Shown in pieces: positions 25,287 through 35,609 of a stretch of DNA of 64,000 bases. A model generated the notes under the pieces. It was given only the letters and a program-made list of their open reading frames with translations. It made no database searches and was not told the origin of the DNA. Position 1 is the stretch's first letter. Every line of letters starts with the position of its first letter. The stretch is from Primula veris. Taxonomy: Eukaryota > Streptophyta > Magnoliopsida > Ericales > Primulaceae. The stretch lies in assembly GCA_963682055.1 (NCBI GenBank), contig OY821745.1, forward strand, positions 255,501 through 319,500. Reading direction: 5' to 3'. A program made the position numbers and the translations under genes.

Positions 25287-26608
25287 CCACACTTCCACTT
25301 CTAGAGAGAGAGAGAGAGAGCGAACCAGATGGATATGGATATGGAGATGGAGATTCTAATTAATTTATTAATTAAATTGGAAAATTATATTGCATTGTTT
25401 TTTTTGGCGGGAATGGTACAAAAAAAAATGACACCTCATCTCTAAATCAACGGCCTGGATGGCTCCCTACCCAATTTATTTTATATGCTGACGTACACGA
25501 AACAACATTTTATCAACATGAACCGAACATTTAATGACCTGAACATGAGTTGTTCCTAAACATCTAATTTCTTCCAAAACATTCAATAATTAAAAAAAAA
25601 ATTATCTTTTAAAAAAAAATATATTTTTTAATTTTATCGTATATTACTATATTGTTAATTAGAATAAACTAGTTCACATATAACTTTGAGTTTATATATA
25701 TTGTATAAATTTTAATGAGTTGAACAGTTAACGATAAAATCGATGACTGTATTTATAGTATGATGATATAAATTAACATAATAAGTTTGAAATAATACAA
25801 AAATATCGTTTATATTATTATAATATAAATAAGTTTATTAATTGTGTAGTGATATTAGTTTTTGTTACATCGTTAATAAATTTAGTTTTTTATTTTATCA
25901 AACTTTATATACAGTTACACGAACACGAGTTTAGACGAACTGAACAGATGCATATTCATGTTCGGTTCACTAAATAGACAAACAATATATTCAAGTTTAT
26001 TATTGTGTTCATTTATAAATGAACCGAACATTAACCGAGTTGAACACGAACGATTTCACGAACAACTCATCTCATTTACCACGCTAATAGTGACATTCGG
26101 AACCTGATAAATAACATTAATTATAAATCCAGTCCAATATTTTTAGCCTGCATCACCCAATCATACAATATTTGTTAGTTAGTTGGTATTATTTTTTATT
26201 TGATTGTTAGTTATTTTTGGGTTTATTTAATCAATGTAATAAATACTCCATGTATATTATAGGACACTATAGTTCTCATATATGTATGGTTCATAATTAG
26301 TGTAAATAACTTTCACTAAATTAGCTTAGATAGCTCGTTCAGCTGCATGCATGTTCTTATCCTAAGACAGGGCTTGTTTTTCTGTAGCTTTTAATTAAGA
26401 AAAAGCCTGAGAAAGATATCCTGGACTCATCCAACAAAAGCTTCTTGATTTCTCAGGCCATAAAAGCAGAAAACCTCAGGATTTAAGCTGGTTAACAAAA
26501 TTGAATTCTAGACTAAACAAAGTATGCATAGAATTTCTTGTACATGCATTGAGAATGTCTTCTTTTTGCTAATCACATGTTCTTTTTTGTGTTTTTTTCA
26601 TACAGTTT
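25287..26608. other. GMC promoter side and an AT-rich interspersed repeat
   Basis: A GA/CT microsatellite at about 25303-25321 forms the GMC leader. Bases about 25490-26090 contain scattered GAACCGAACATT, ACACGAACACGAGTT and GAACACGAACGATT blocks, a composition typical of abundant non-autonomous plant repeats, but no clean termini were found. A perfect 10-bp inverted repeat (GCCTGAGAAA at 26405-26414, TTTCTCAGGC at 26449-26458) lies just before the RHD3-like fragment. Confidence 0.4.
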
Positions 26609-27468
26609 TTGAAGTTGTTTTTCTGTTCTGGCTGCACTTCGTTTGGATGAAGAAGCGGATAATATTGAGAAAATATTAGCTAGCTGTTGTTGCTTTGGTG
26701 TATACGAACAAAAGTGGAAATGTAACCAACAGGAGCATCACCACCCTGATTTTACCTCAAGCTCTTGGCAAGAGGTGACCATTAAATTTAATACTACTAT
26801 TTTTCTTAGTATTAGAATTTTATAAAATGTATATATATATATATATATATATATTTGTCTTTCTGATCAATCACTGTGTAAGCAAAAAACGGGTATCATT
26901 CATTGAGATGCCCAGAACAGTATTGACTTGAGAGAAAAGTACAGGTTTCCTTAAGTTCAATTGCATATGTATTGAGTACTTATATTTTATATCCATAACC
27001 TTACTAAATGGCATATAAAGCCTAAAAAGATCAGCGACTCTTAAAGGGAGTGGAAATCCTTTCGGATGTGATTTACCATTTTTTTTTCCTTTATCTAATA
27101 TTTTATCAATTACTAATTTTTTGTTATCAAAAACATTAATCACTCCCAGTCCTGTGAAAATCTTTATGGTGACAATTTAAGGTGGAGACAATACACAGTC
27201 AGTCACTCAAGCCATAGCTGCCCAGGCATAAATGAATCACATTCAAAGTCGTCTATTTTGTTATTTTATAATTAAAATTTATGCTTGTTTGGATCTACTC
27301 CCAGCCTCCAGCAAACACCAACCCCCTATATATAGAATACATTCCAAAATGTTGGATGCTTTTCAGCACGAATCCTTTGTATCTAGGGCTAATCTCCGCT
27401 GCTTATTTGATTATAAAAGCATTATGGGTCCAGCTCGACATTGCTGGCGAATTCCGGATCGGCGCTGT
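26609..27468 (+). pseudogene. 3' fragment of an RHD3/SEY1-type GTPase gene (pseudogene)
   Basis: Three exon-like blocks match the C-terminal part of plant ROOT HAIR DEFECTIVE 3 proteins in the right order. Block 1 (26609 to about 26776), after a polypyrimidine tract and CATACAG, reads VLAALRLDEEADNIEK and then SSSWQE before GTGACC. Block 2 (about 27137-27226) reads TPV..KSLW.QFK and then VTQAIAAQ. Block 3 (about 27335-27468) reads NPLYLGLISAAYLIIKALWV and QLDIAGEFRIGA before GTAAGT, the membrane hairpin segment. Lesions: one extra T in the TTTTT run of block 1, stop codons in block 2 where CGA and TGT are expected, and a 4-bp AGTC duplication. The GTPase domain and last exon are absent. Family role: atlastin-like fusion of ER tubules. 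Retained introns show this is a broken gene copy, not a retrocopy. Confidence 0.8.
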
Positions 27469-28410
27469 AAGTGCCGGAAAATAAAGTGTAGACCTTTATG
27501 CGAAAGTTATTTTAGTAAAATAAAAATAAAAACAGCAAGTTGGCCTTGCTCCAAATAAGTCCATCTACATTTATTGCGTACATTTCAGTTTTTTGCAATC
27601 TAATACTTATTAGTTAATTTCACCTCTATATAGACGGGAGGAGTGGAAAACAAAAATGTCTGGCTGTCATGATTTGATCATCAGTTATGTTCTTACAGAA
27701 ATGTATTTAATTTTAATAGTAAAACAGAAACCTGGCAGAAACCTATGAACTAGATGAAAAGTATAGATTTCATAGTTATTCCATTGAAGGCTCAGCTGCC
27801 ATTTGGTTTGCGAACATTTCTCTGTTAAAATAAAACCAAGTTAAAAATGGTTTAGTTGAGTTTTAGACCCCATTATAATAAATTGACATTTTCAAACATG
27901 AACAGTTTGCTTAAACCAAGACAAAATAATACCTGTTGTTACAAATTAACACACACCATAAATACATATCCACACCACTAAGTTGAGCTCAATAATACAA
28001 CACTATGAGAATGTAGAGCCTAAGCTCTTTCAAGGGGTATGGCAAAGTGGCCCCTATCGACGAACAATCTTTCCGTCCCAAGACCCGCCGCAGGATCATA
28101 TAGTGCCCTTCTACACCATCTACTTGCAATCAAGGGCATAGCTTTGGTTGCAGCTTTTTAAGCAAATAAGATGGATTCTAATTTGGTTTAGTAAAAAACT
28201 ACAGTAGTTCTTATCAGTAGCTATAAAGTTCCTAGCTTTTTCAAGCCGAAAATCCAGAAGAACCCGAAATACTATGAAGTATCAAAGTTAAACTTGAAAG
28301 TTGCAACCAAACAAGGCCCAAGGCCACTTGCTAAATAAAGCCAATGAAGATTTCAGTTAAAGCCTCCATATTTAAGTACATTAAACTGTTTACAGAATTT
28401 ATTTAAAAAT
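27469..28410. other. Spacer after the RHD3 fragment
   Basis: No gene found. The expected last RHD3 exon (ending near NLLRKLAEEG in relatives) was looked for and not seen. A GC-richer patch at about 28030-28110 is not recognisable. Confidence 0.4.
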
Positions 28411-28629
28411 AGAATACCATTCATTGCGCCAGCTGATCTAAAATTTATCATGTCAAAGGTTGATAGGAATGAAATTTGGAAAATACAACTAGAAATCTAC
28501 CATTTATTGCGCCAGAATACCATTCAAAGGTCGATGCACTAAAACAGAATACTATTCATTGCGCCAGCTGATCTAAAATCTATCATGTCAAAGGTTGATT
28601 TGATACGAAACAAATTTGGAAAATACAAG
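28411..28629. repeat. ~80-bp direct duplication next to the unknown ORF
   Basis: 28411-28490 and 28546-28629 share ATTCATTGCGCCAGCTGATC, ATCATGTCAAAGGTTGAT and TTTGGAAAATACAA; a third partial copy (TTTATTGCGCCAGAATACC) lies between. It borders the left end of the transposon-associated ORF. Confidence 0.8.
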
Positions 28630-28681
28630 TGGCTTTTGCTAACACTAAAAGTCATTGTACGTAGAAATATCACAAAATTTC

Positions 28682-29212
28682 TCAGTTTCCATTCACAGCG
28701 GCATTAGGCCGGAGTACGATTCGTTTTAGCAAAACTCGAAAATCTTCCCATGCATTCTTATCAGGCTCGATCGGTACTCTTATGGGACGGTTTGTGGATG
28801 TGCAAAACTCGAATGAAATTATGTGACCTGGCCAAGCTTGTCTAATTGGGGCAAGGATTATGTTTGCTGAGTTTTGGTTAACTCGGATCGCTCTCAACGT
28901 AGATATCTGAAGAGATAAGGTGTCGTACGAGTTGCACAAGACCTTAGGGTTATGGAAGGGAGAAAGATTGCCAATGATTGGGGTGACGATCACTCTACCT
29001 AAATTTGGGTGAAAATGTACCCAAGCAACTGACGGGGAGATTACAAAACCGTCATTCGACTCACATACAACGTTATATCCTGGCCAACTGTATTGAAGTC
29101 TAGGCGTTCTGTATCTCATGGGGATTCCACAGTGTGCGTGCCATAAGTGATAAAGGTTATCAGACAATGCCATGATTGATTGAACCTCTTGAAGAGCAAT
29201 CTGGTCAATCAT
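28682..29212 (-). CDS. Unidentified 176-codon ORF joined to the gypsy gag-protease
   Basis: Open for 176 codons, starting MIDQIALQEVQSIMALSDNL and ending LRPNAAVNGN. Its ATG overlaps the stop of the upstream protease frame (TAATG). No domain was recognised; it contains LWHAHCGIPMRYRTP, YSWPGYNVVCE, HPNLGRVIVTPIIGNL and IRQAWPGHIISFEF. Codon composition resembles the neighbouring gag-protease. In complete gypsy elements the protease linker runs into reverse transcriptase (RDNK followed by DVFAW-like sequence); here that continuation is missing and this ORF takes its place. It could be a captured host fragment, an accessory ORF of a non-autonomous element, or chance. A chance open frame of this length is unlikely but not excluded. 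Confidence 0.45.
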   Translation of the reverse strand: MIDQIALQEVQSIMALSDNLYHLWHAHCGIPMRYRTPRLQYSWPGYNVVCESNDGFVISPSVAWVHFHPNLGRVIVTPIIGNLSPFHNPKVLCNSYDTLSLQISTLRAIRVNQNSANIILAPIRQAWPGHIISFEFCTSTNRPIRVPIEPDKNAWEDFRVLLKRIVLRPNAAVNGN

Positions 29213-32024
29213 TACTTGTTGTCCCTGACTAAAGCTGCCAGCTCCTTCGATTCCTCCTCGGGAAGGTTCTCGCCAATGAGGAAGTAGTGATCCTCGTCCA
29301 TTCCCGGGATGTGTACCTTGTTGAGCTTCTCTCCTACCTGCTCCTCCACCACCCTTTCCTTGTTGGCAATTTGATCCACCAACTTCTTTGTACTTGTGGG
29401 TTGCTCCACGACGACCAACTGTCTTTTTAGAGCAGCGGTTATGTCCTCACAGCGTCGCGAATCCTCTTGACAGCCCCTGACTGTCTCGATCTCCCCTCTA
29501 CCATTCGGGTATTTCACTTTCTGGTGGTATGTCGAGGGTATGACGCGCATGGCGTGCAGCCATGGTCGGCCTAAGATCGCATTGTAGCCAGAGTTGTCAT
29601 TGACGACTAAGAACTCCACGGGAACGGACACGGATCCGATGGTAACACTTAAGACGATCTTCCCCAAAGGTTTAGTCGTCTCTGAGATGAACCCGATCAG
29701 TGTTACGTCGGTGGGTTGAAGATCTTGCAGCCTGAGCTCCAACTTGTCGAAGAGCTCTTTATACATGATGTCACAAGAAGCTCCTTGGTCGACGAGCACT
29801 CTGCTGACCGTATCAATGCCAATCTTGTCGCGGAGGTTGATGGCGTCCCCGTGGGGGTAGATGACTCCTTCTTCGTCATGGTCTGAGAAGGAGATTGGGG
29901 GGTGTCTCTGTGGCAGGCATTGCCTCTTGGAGGACGACGACGCCTGTGCTGCTTTGGTGACCTGACCAAAGTGTGCCAACTGCATTGTTGGGACCTCTCC
30001 CTGCCAGTGTTCTTTGGTCGTGACAAGTGGACGACGTTGATCGTCTTGCCCTGTCGGTTGTCGGTTCCCTCAATGGCGGGTTGTTTGCCCTTGTTCCCAC
30101 CGTTCTTGATGAATTTATTGAGGTATCCGGCGTCACCCCATTCATTCATTTTCCACCGGAGATTCCGACAATGTGTCATAAGGTGGCCGTGGTCTTCGTG
30201 ATAGGCGCATAAGAGCTTGGAGTCTCTTCGGTTTGGGGGGGAAGCGAACGGTACAGGTCGTGTATACCAACTTTCCCGGCAGATATCCTTGAGGATGTCT
30301 TCTGCAGACAGGTGGAAGTTGTATCTGAGCTCGACCGGTGCGAAATTATCTTTCCATTCCCTCTCTTGGACGCGATCATGCCGAGGAGGCCTTGTCGGTG
30401 TTGGGTAAGTGAGCTGGTAAGGCTTATGTTCGGGTTCTTGAGGCCACTCTAGCCTTTTTTGTATTTCGGGTCCTTTGTCCCGCCTGGCTGGTTTGACCAC
30501 CTCCCCCTGATTGTTCTTCGTTCTCTTGCGCTCCACCTGTGTTTCTCGGACCGACTCTCTCCTTGGCAGAGTTCGGCTAAGGATGCGCATTTCCTCATTC
30601 TTATCGGTTAGGTGGGTGCAGTATGCCAGAAGAGTGTCGATAGTCGGAAAACTCTTGCCGATGAACTTTCTCCTCGCCCAATATCCACTTGGGATGGAAT
30701 TAATGAAGTTTTGGATGGCGATGTTGCTGGCGTACTGCGGTAGCGGATGCAGTAGTCATTTAGCCTCTCATTGGGCAGCATGGCCCTTTTCAGCAAGGTT
30801 TCGATGGTGGCCTTTTTCTTCCGATGAGCAGCATATCTGTTGGAATATGCTCGGAGCAACTCTGTCCAACTTCCTATGGACCATCGGGGTAGGTTATGGT
30901 ACCATGTCGAGGCTTCTTGTCCCAAGCTGTTCTTGAAGAACTTGCACATCAGTGCAGGGTCATCACTCCATAGCTCCATCCGAGTTTTGTAGTGCCGCAG
31001 GTGGTCGATTGGGCAGCTCTTCCCATCATATAGTTTAAACTCGGGGATGATAAACCCGTTTGGGTTTCGGTACCGTGTTATCTGCTCGGTGCACGGTGTT
31101 TCTTGGCATACATCCCATGCCTGTTGGAACGCGTCGTCCTGTGTTTGGTAGTGGGGGCATATCCACCATAGACGTGTGGGGGGTAGTATTCTTCCACTAC
31201 CCTATTTTCAGTGTATCCCCCATAGGGCTGTTTGCTGCCTACGGCTGGTCCCGTATGAGGGCCCTGACGGCCGAGCTCTAGTATGGTCCTTGGGATGTGT
31301 CCCCCCTGCTGGAGTATCCTCGGATCCTGTCGTCGGCCTGCCACTTCCATGGCGGCTCGATAGGTGGAATCTCCCCCGTCGTTTCTGGGGTCTGGCTTGG
31401 TGGTATTCTGATTCCGGCTGCTGTCATGGCCGACATGCAGGCTGCCAGCTGAGCTTGAAGATGGGCATTGTAGCGTTCGTTGCTTTTTGCCAATGCGACC
31501 GCGGCATCCTCCTGAGACACTATGGTTTGAAGTTCCACCATGGATGGTGTAAATATTCTTGGAGGGAGGATTGCAGGTCGGACTGTAGGTTCAGGCATGC
31601 CATATTGGTGTGCCGGGATGTTGGATGGTCGGTTTTGGGCTCTCCGTTTCTTCTGATGGGAACTAGAGTTGGCCGAGGTTGTTGGAAGGTGGGCCCTTGA
31701 GCTTGGCTCTGCGTTGGTTGTGAACGCGACATTGAGGCGGCGGTTTACTGGTAGGGGTTTCCGTGCTCGACATAACGTCGAGAGTGCTCTCTCTTCTTCT
31801 GAATCTGTTGGGTTCTCGTCGATGAGCCCATCGATTTGTAAAGGTCGGTCGGTCGGTTGTTCTTCGGGAAAATTGGAGGTGGTTGGTCGGTTCCCAGATC
31901 TGATAGCTGCATACCTCTCTTGGATGGCAAGGAGGTTGTCTAGGTCGTGCTGGCTTATTTGGACTTCTGGATTATTAGAGGTTCCGACTTCCTCGGGACG
32001 GGTCTCATCAATTGTCGTCACCAT
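29212..32024 (-). pseudogene. Ty3/gypsy gag-protease, frameshifted
   Basis: Read along the minus strand: start MVTTIDETRPEEV (32024), a Pro/Gln-rich stretch, then the gag core (PNGFIIPEFKLYDGKSCPID, KNSLGQEASTWYHNLP, ERLNDYCIRY; about 31080-30650), a CX2HX4HX4C-like knuckle CAYHEDHGHLMTHC, and an aspartic protease with VLVDQGASCDIMY and a GYNAILGRPWLH flap (about 29890-29560). The open pieces lie in successively shifted frames (breaks near 31,310, 31,080, 30,620 and 29,950), so at least four indels separate it from one polyprotein. No reverse transcriptase, RNase H or integrase follows. Role in the intact family: virus-like particle shell and polyprotein cleavage. The element is not autonomous. 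Confidence 0.85.
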
Positions 32025-32083
32025 TGTTGCTCGTCTGGTAGAGTTTGGGTGTTCGTCTTCGAAACTAGTTAGAAACTAGGTGA

Positions 32084-32103
32084 AGTGTGGAGACGGCGCC
32101 ATT
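32084..32103 (-). other. Primer-binding site of the gypsy element
   Basis: On the minus strand the LTR end TTTATCA is followed by AATGGCGCCGTCTCCACACT. TGGCGCCGT is the usual start of primer-binding sites in plant Ty3/gypsy elements (complementary to a tRNA 3' end ending in TGGCGCC-type sequence). Position directly inside the LTR supports the call. Confidence 0.7.
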
Positions 32104-32674
32104 TGATAAAGCAATAACTTTGGTCGGTGGCGTTATGCTTTTCAACAATATTAATATTAAACAAAGTAAATATTGAACAACTTGTTCTGTTTTATTGATC
32201 TGTAATTATGCTTATTCGGATTACAACTTCTAATTATATTCTTGCTCGGTCTTATATCTTAATCTTAATCCTGATCTTTATCTACTTTCTTGATGCCCGG
32301 TCTTCAATTGATCTCAGTTTGTCTCTTAGTGGGGTAAGCTCTGACAAGTTTCTTTATTTTATCTTCTTCTCTCTATTTTTTAGATGATTTTCTGATTCTC
32401 TTTTTAGTGAATGTACTGGGATATTTATAGGCATTTATGCTCTACAGTATGTTGACAAGTGTCTCCATCTTGTGCGTATCCTCGTGGGTTTTTCCACTGT
32501 GAGCCTTCACTAATTGGGCTAAGATATTTATTGTATAGTTGCCTTTATCCTTGAGCATGGAAAGGACTGCTATATCATGAGTCTTATTATTATTGCATTG
32601 GATACCCTATGATAATGGTTGAGTCGATTTATACCCGAATAGATGTATTCGGGTCTAATTTTTGTGTTCTATCA
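32104..32674 (-). repeat. 5' LTR of the gypsy element
   Basis: A 571-bp segment beginning TGATAAAG and ending TTCTATCA on the plus strand, so its termini are TGATA and TATCA inverted repeats. Read on the minus strand it has a TATA-like CCTATAAATAT at about 32421-32431. It directly abuts the primer-binding site. The other LTR was not found in the window. Confidence 0.7.
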
Positions 32675-34867
32675 AGTATATATTGAAATTATTCACAAAA
32701 GAATATTATTGAAGTTAAGTATAAAAACATTAGTGAGTCTCGAATTTGTTCGTAATTGTATATTTTATGGTACTTTATCTAACTACTTGATGATTTAATT
32801 GCAACGAAACATGAAGCATTGATGAAATAAATGAATATAGTAGGAACTAATAATGTAGTGGTTAATAACCCAGTCTGCATCAGTAGGAGGAGACTGGGTT
32901 ATTAAATCAAACATGAAGATTTGATTTGGTACCATCGACGACGGGTAGTTAGTTGATATGCGTTTTCTTGGTCACTATTTGATGTATTTGAGCCTACAAG
33001 GTCTTTGCTTTTACCCCCACACCACAGAGTACAGACCAAATACTATGATGATGGCTCCAATTAAACTGAAACACAACAAAAAAAAAGCCAAAACACAGTT
33101 AGGCACACACATGACATAGTCACATAGCTAAACAATTGAAATCGAAAACAAGTCTTCTTATTCTCATCCGTAACAGCCACATCAACCATTTCCTCAAACT
33201 TAACCCATACAAAATTACCGATTGCTTATTAATTTTCTTATAATAATCCTACATTATTTTCTTTTATTTGTTTATTATCATTTAATAATCATAACAATAT
33301 TACAAACATAAAAATATAGACCTTATGATAGTTTATTACTATTATATTAATCTAGGGATTCATATAATTTACTAATATACACACATCTCATTCATTTTTA
33401 ATAATAATAATCTGCGATGACCAAGTTGCAACTGGCCCCCCGGCATACCCAAAAGACACGATAATATATCCTCAGCAAGAGGTCCGAGAACTGACCAGAC
33501 ATGATATGAGAGAATCTGTATATTTAGCAACAACTATCTTGGAAATTTCTCCCCCTTAATTAGTATTACTATTTAGTATTTACTATAGTATATAGGACAT
33601 ATTGATGTATTAAGCAAGATTGTGTGGAGCCTTTGTGATATGACTATGACTATAAAAGAAGAGTTTGAACGCTTTGTTTGTAAAAATAAATACATAATCT
33701 CTCTTTAAATTTTCTCCTTCTCTTTGTATATTGAACCTTTTCCATGATAGGTGTGTGTAAACTGTAAAATATTTTTTTATATTACTCCTTTGTGTAATGC
33801 TTATCTTAATAATTGCACTGATTTAGAAAATGATTTTCGTTCTTCCTGGATATATAGTTAATGTTAGTACGTAGATCGGTAGATGCTTATGTTATGTACT
33901 TAATTAATTGTCAAAAATCTGTTCTTTTAAGAACTGAGAAGTTTCATTCTAGCATCATTATACATTTATGATAAACAAAAAGAAAAAAAGAACATTTTTT
34001 TTGCTCAGTGTAGGCTACGTATAGCCTAACGTAGCTTATATAAATAGAGTCTCTATGGGATAAACCCCCATAGTGGTCATTACATCATCAAAATCATATT
34101 GAAATTTGACTAAAAACAGTCATACAAAAGATTATTGCTAGGAGGGTGAAAAACGATATTAAAAACTCCCCAGAAACCTCATGCTTCACCAGAAAAAGAT
34201 CACCCAAGAAGACAAAAAAACCTCTCCTTATACCCCATCCACTTTGTATCTCCTAGATCAGTAGTGATCTAAGGCTTTGATTCTTGAGTTTTCAGTTTCC
34301 AATTTGCAAAAAGCCCTGGTTCTTTAATGCATTCTAAACCCCCTAGCAATATACACTTGAAAACTGCCTAATGCTGCAGAAAAATGCCTAAAATTACAGT
34401 AACAGAGAAAGTTCAAAAAACCTCTAAAGCACCTGCATCTAATGTAAAGAGCTAATTAGTATATAAAGAGCACAAAAACTTTTTTCAGACATCAGTCTTC
34501 ATAAAAAAGTTGCCTTTGAAGTCCAGAAACAAAATAAATCACAAAAGCTTCAGAAAAATATCCTCATGAGCTTTAGGTATCTGTTCTTATCCATTATAAC
34601 TTACACTTCCAAACACAACATATCTCAGGCTGATAGCCTTCCTTGAAAGGTTTCTTTGGTAAAACAGTATATACTTCAGAAATATTCATCATTAGTCAGG
34701 GATATTAAAACAAAAAGTTTTAAACCCTTTCTAGGTCTTAAAACTGCAACCTCTTAGGCAAGGTGTGCTTTTTTGGTCCAGATAGTAAGCAGCATAAATA
34801 TTCTTAGGTAAATCCATAGCTCTGCCTGTAATAAAATTATTCCCATTTGATCCCATTTTGTCCTTAG
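32675..34867. other. Intergenic spacer, probably decayed transposon sequence
   Basis: No coding region recognised. GC-richer patches at about 33000-33060 and 33415-33500, and a TATATAAATAG at about 34037, hint at old element pieces, but none could be assigned to a family. Bases about 34200-34867 probably belong to the internal part of the LTR element ending at 35546. Confidence 0.35.
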
Positions 34868-35546
34868 ACCAAGGTTTTTTTTCACTGGGTTTTCCTTAGA
34901 CACATTCCCATCTTATCTCACTTAAGATTGCCGAAATTAGGGGGAGTATACTGTTGTATACTTCTTACCACTGTGTACTCTTTTGTCCTTCGACTAGAGG
35001 TTTTTCCCACTGGGTTACTCTAGCAAGGTTTTGATGAGGCACCTGTTTTCTGGTTGATCCCTACTACTACCATTGTTGCACCCTTTTTTCTTCGATCAGA
35101 GATTTTCCCATTGGGTTTGCTCCGGCAAGGTTTTGATGAGGCACACTGTTTTGTAGTTAGTTACTTACATGATATTTTGGCCTATATCATTCAGCTACAC
35201 AGTTTCTTCTAGGTACCGGTTTTGTCCCACACTGGGTTTTTCCGGCCCTAATGTTTTTATGTGTTTAGCACTGCGACTCGACTCAGATCGACTGCATAAA
35301 GACGAAGAATTCAAGACGTCCAAATAGGGAGTGTTGTAGGATGTTATTGGACTATTGGGCTTGCACTTTATGGGGCCAAGTGGGCTTGTAACCCTACCCC
35401 TCTATCTATATAAAGAGGGTTAGGGGTCTTGTATTTCACAGTCATTCATATACACTCCGATTAATAAAGACCTACTGTTCCCTCCATTTATGTTCTCTCT
35501 ATATCTCCTATATAATATATATACTGAGCTAATAAGACTCACAACA
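34868..35546 (+). mobile_element. 3' end of a copia-like LTR element
   Basis: Four degenerate copies of a TTTTTCCCACTGGGTT block (about 34871, 35003, 35100, 35220), two of them followed by GCAAGGTTTTGATGAGGCAC, precede a purine tract AAATAGGGAG and an LTR. This arrangement is typical of the 3' untranslated region of plant Ty1/copia and TRIM elements. No gag or pol remains upstream. Confidence 0.65.
35332..35546 (+). repeat. 3' LTR, 215 bp
   Basis: Runs from TGTTGTAGGATG to CTCACAACA, with inverted termini TGTTGT and ACAACA, a TATATAAAG promoter at about 35407 and AATAAAG at about 35463. The purine tract lies immediately before it. It ends only 64 bp from the stop codon of the neprosin gene, so it could affect that gene's 3' end. 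Confidence 0.7.
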
Positions 35547-35609
35547 AGAATGATATAATACTAAAAGGGTTTCCATATATATATAATATATATAGATATG
35601 AAGTTTAAT

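Larger units (their letters stand above)
29212..32674 (-). mobile_element. Truncated Ty3/gypsy LTR retrotransposon
   Basis: LTR (32104-32674), primer-binding site, gag and protease are present in order on the minus strand; everything after the protease is lost and no second LTR similar to 32104-32674 was found to the left. The element is therefore truncated at its 3' end, or its 3' part was replaced by the 28682-29212 ORF. Confidence 0.8.

Noticed and set aside
26871..27143. 90-codon minus-strand open frame between RHD3-like blocks
   Set aside because: It lies in the retained intron of the pseudogene and resembles no family I know; the final LGISMNDTRFLLTQ only loosely recalls copia RT.
29902..31700. 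Several plus-strand open frames across the gypsy region
   Set aside because: They are antisense shadows of gag-protease; the minus frames carry the recognisable motifs.
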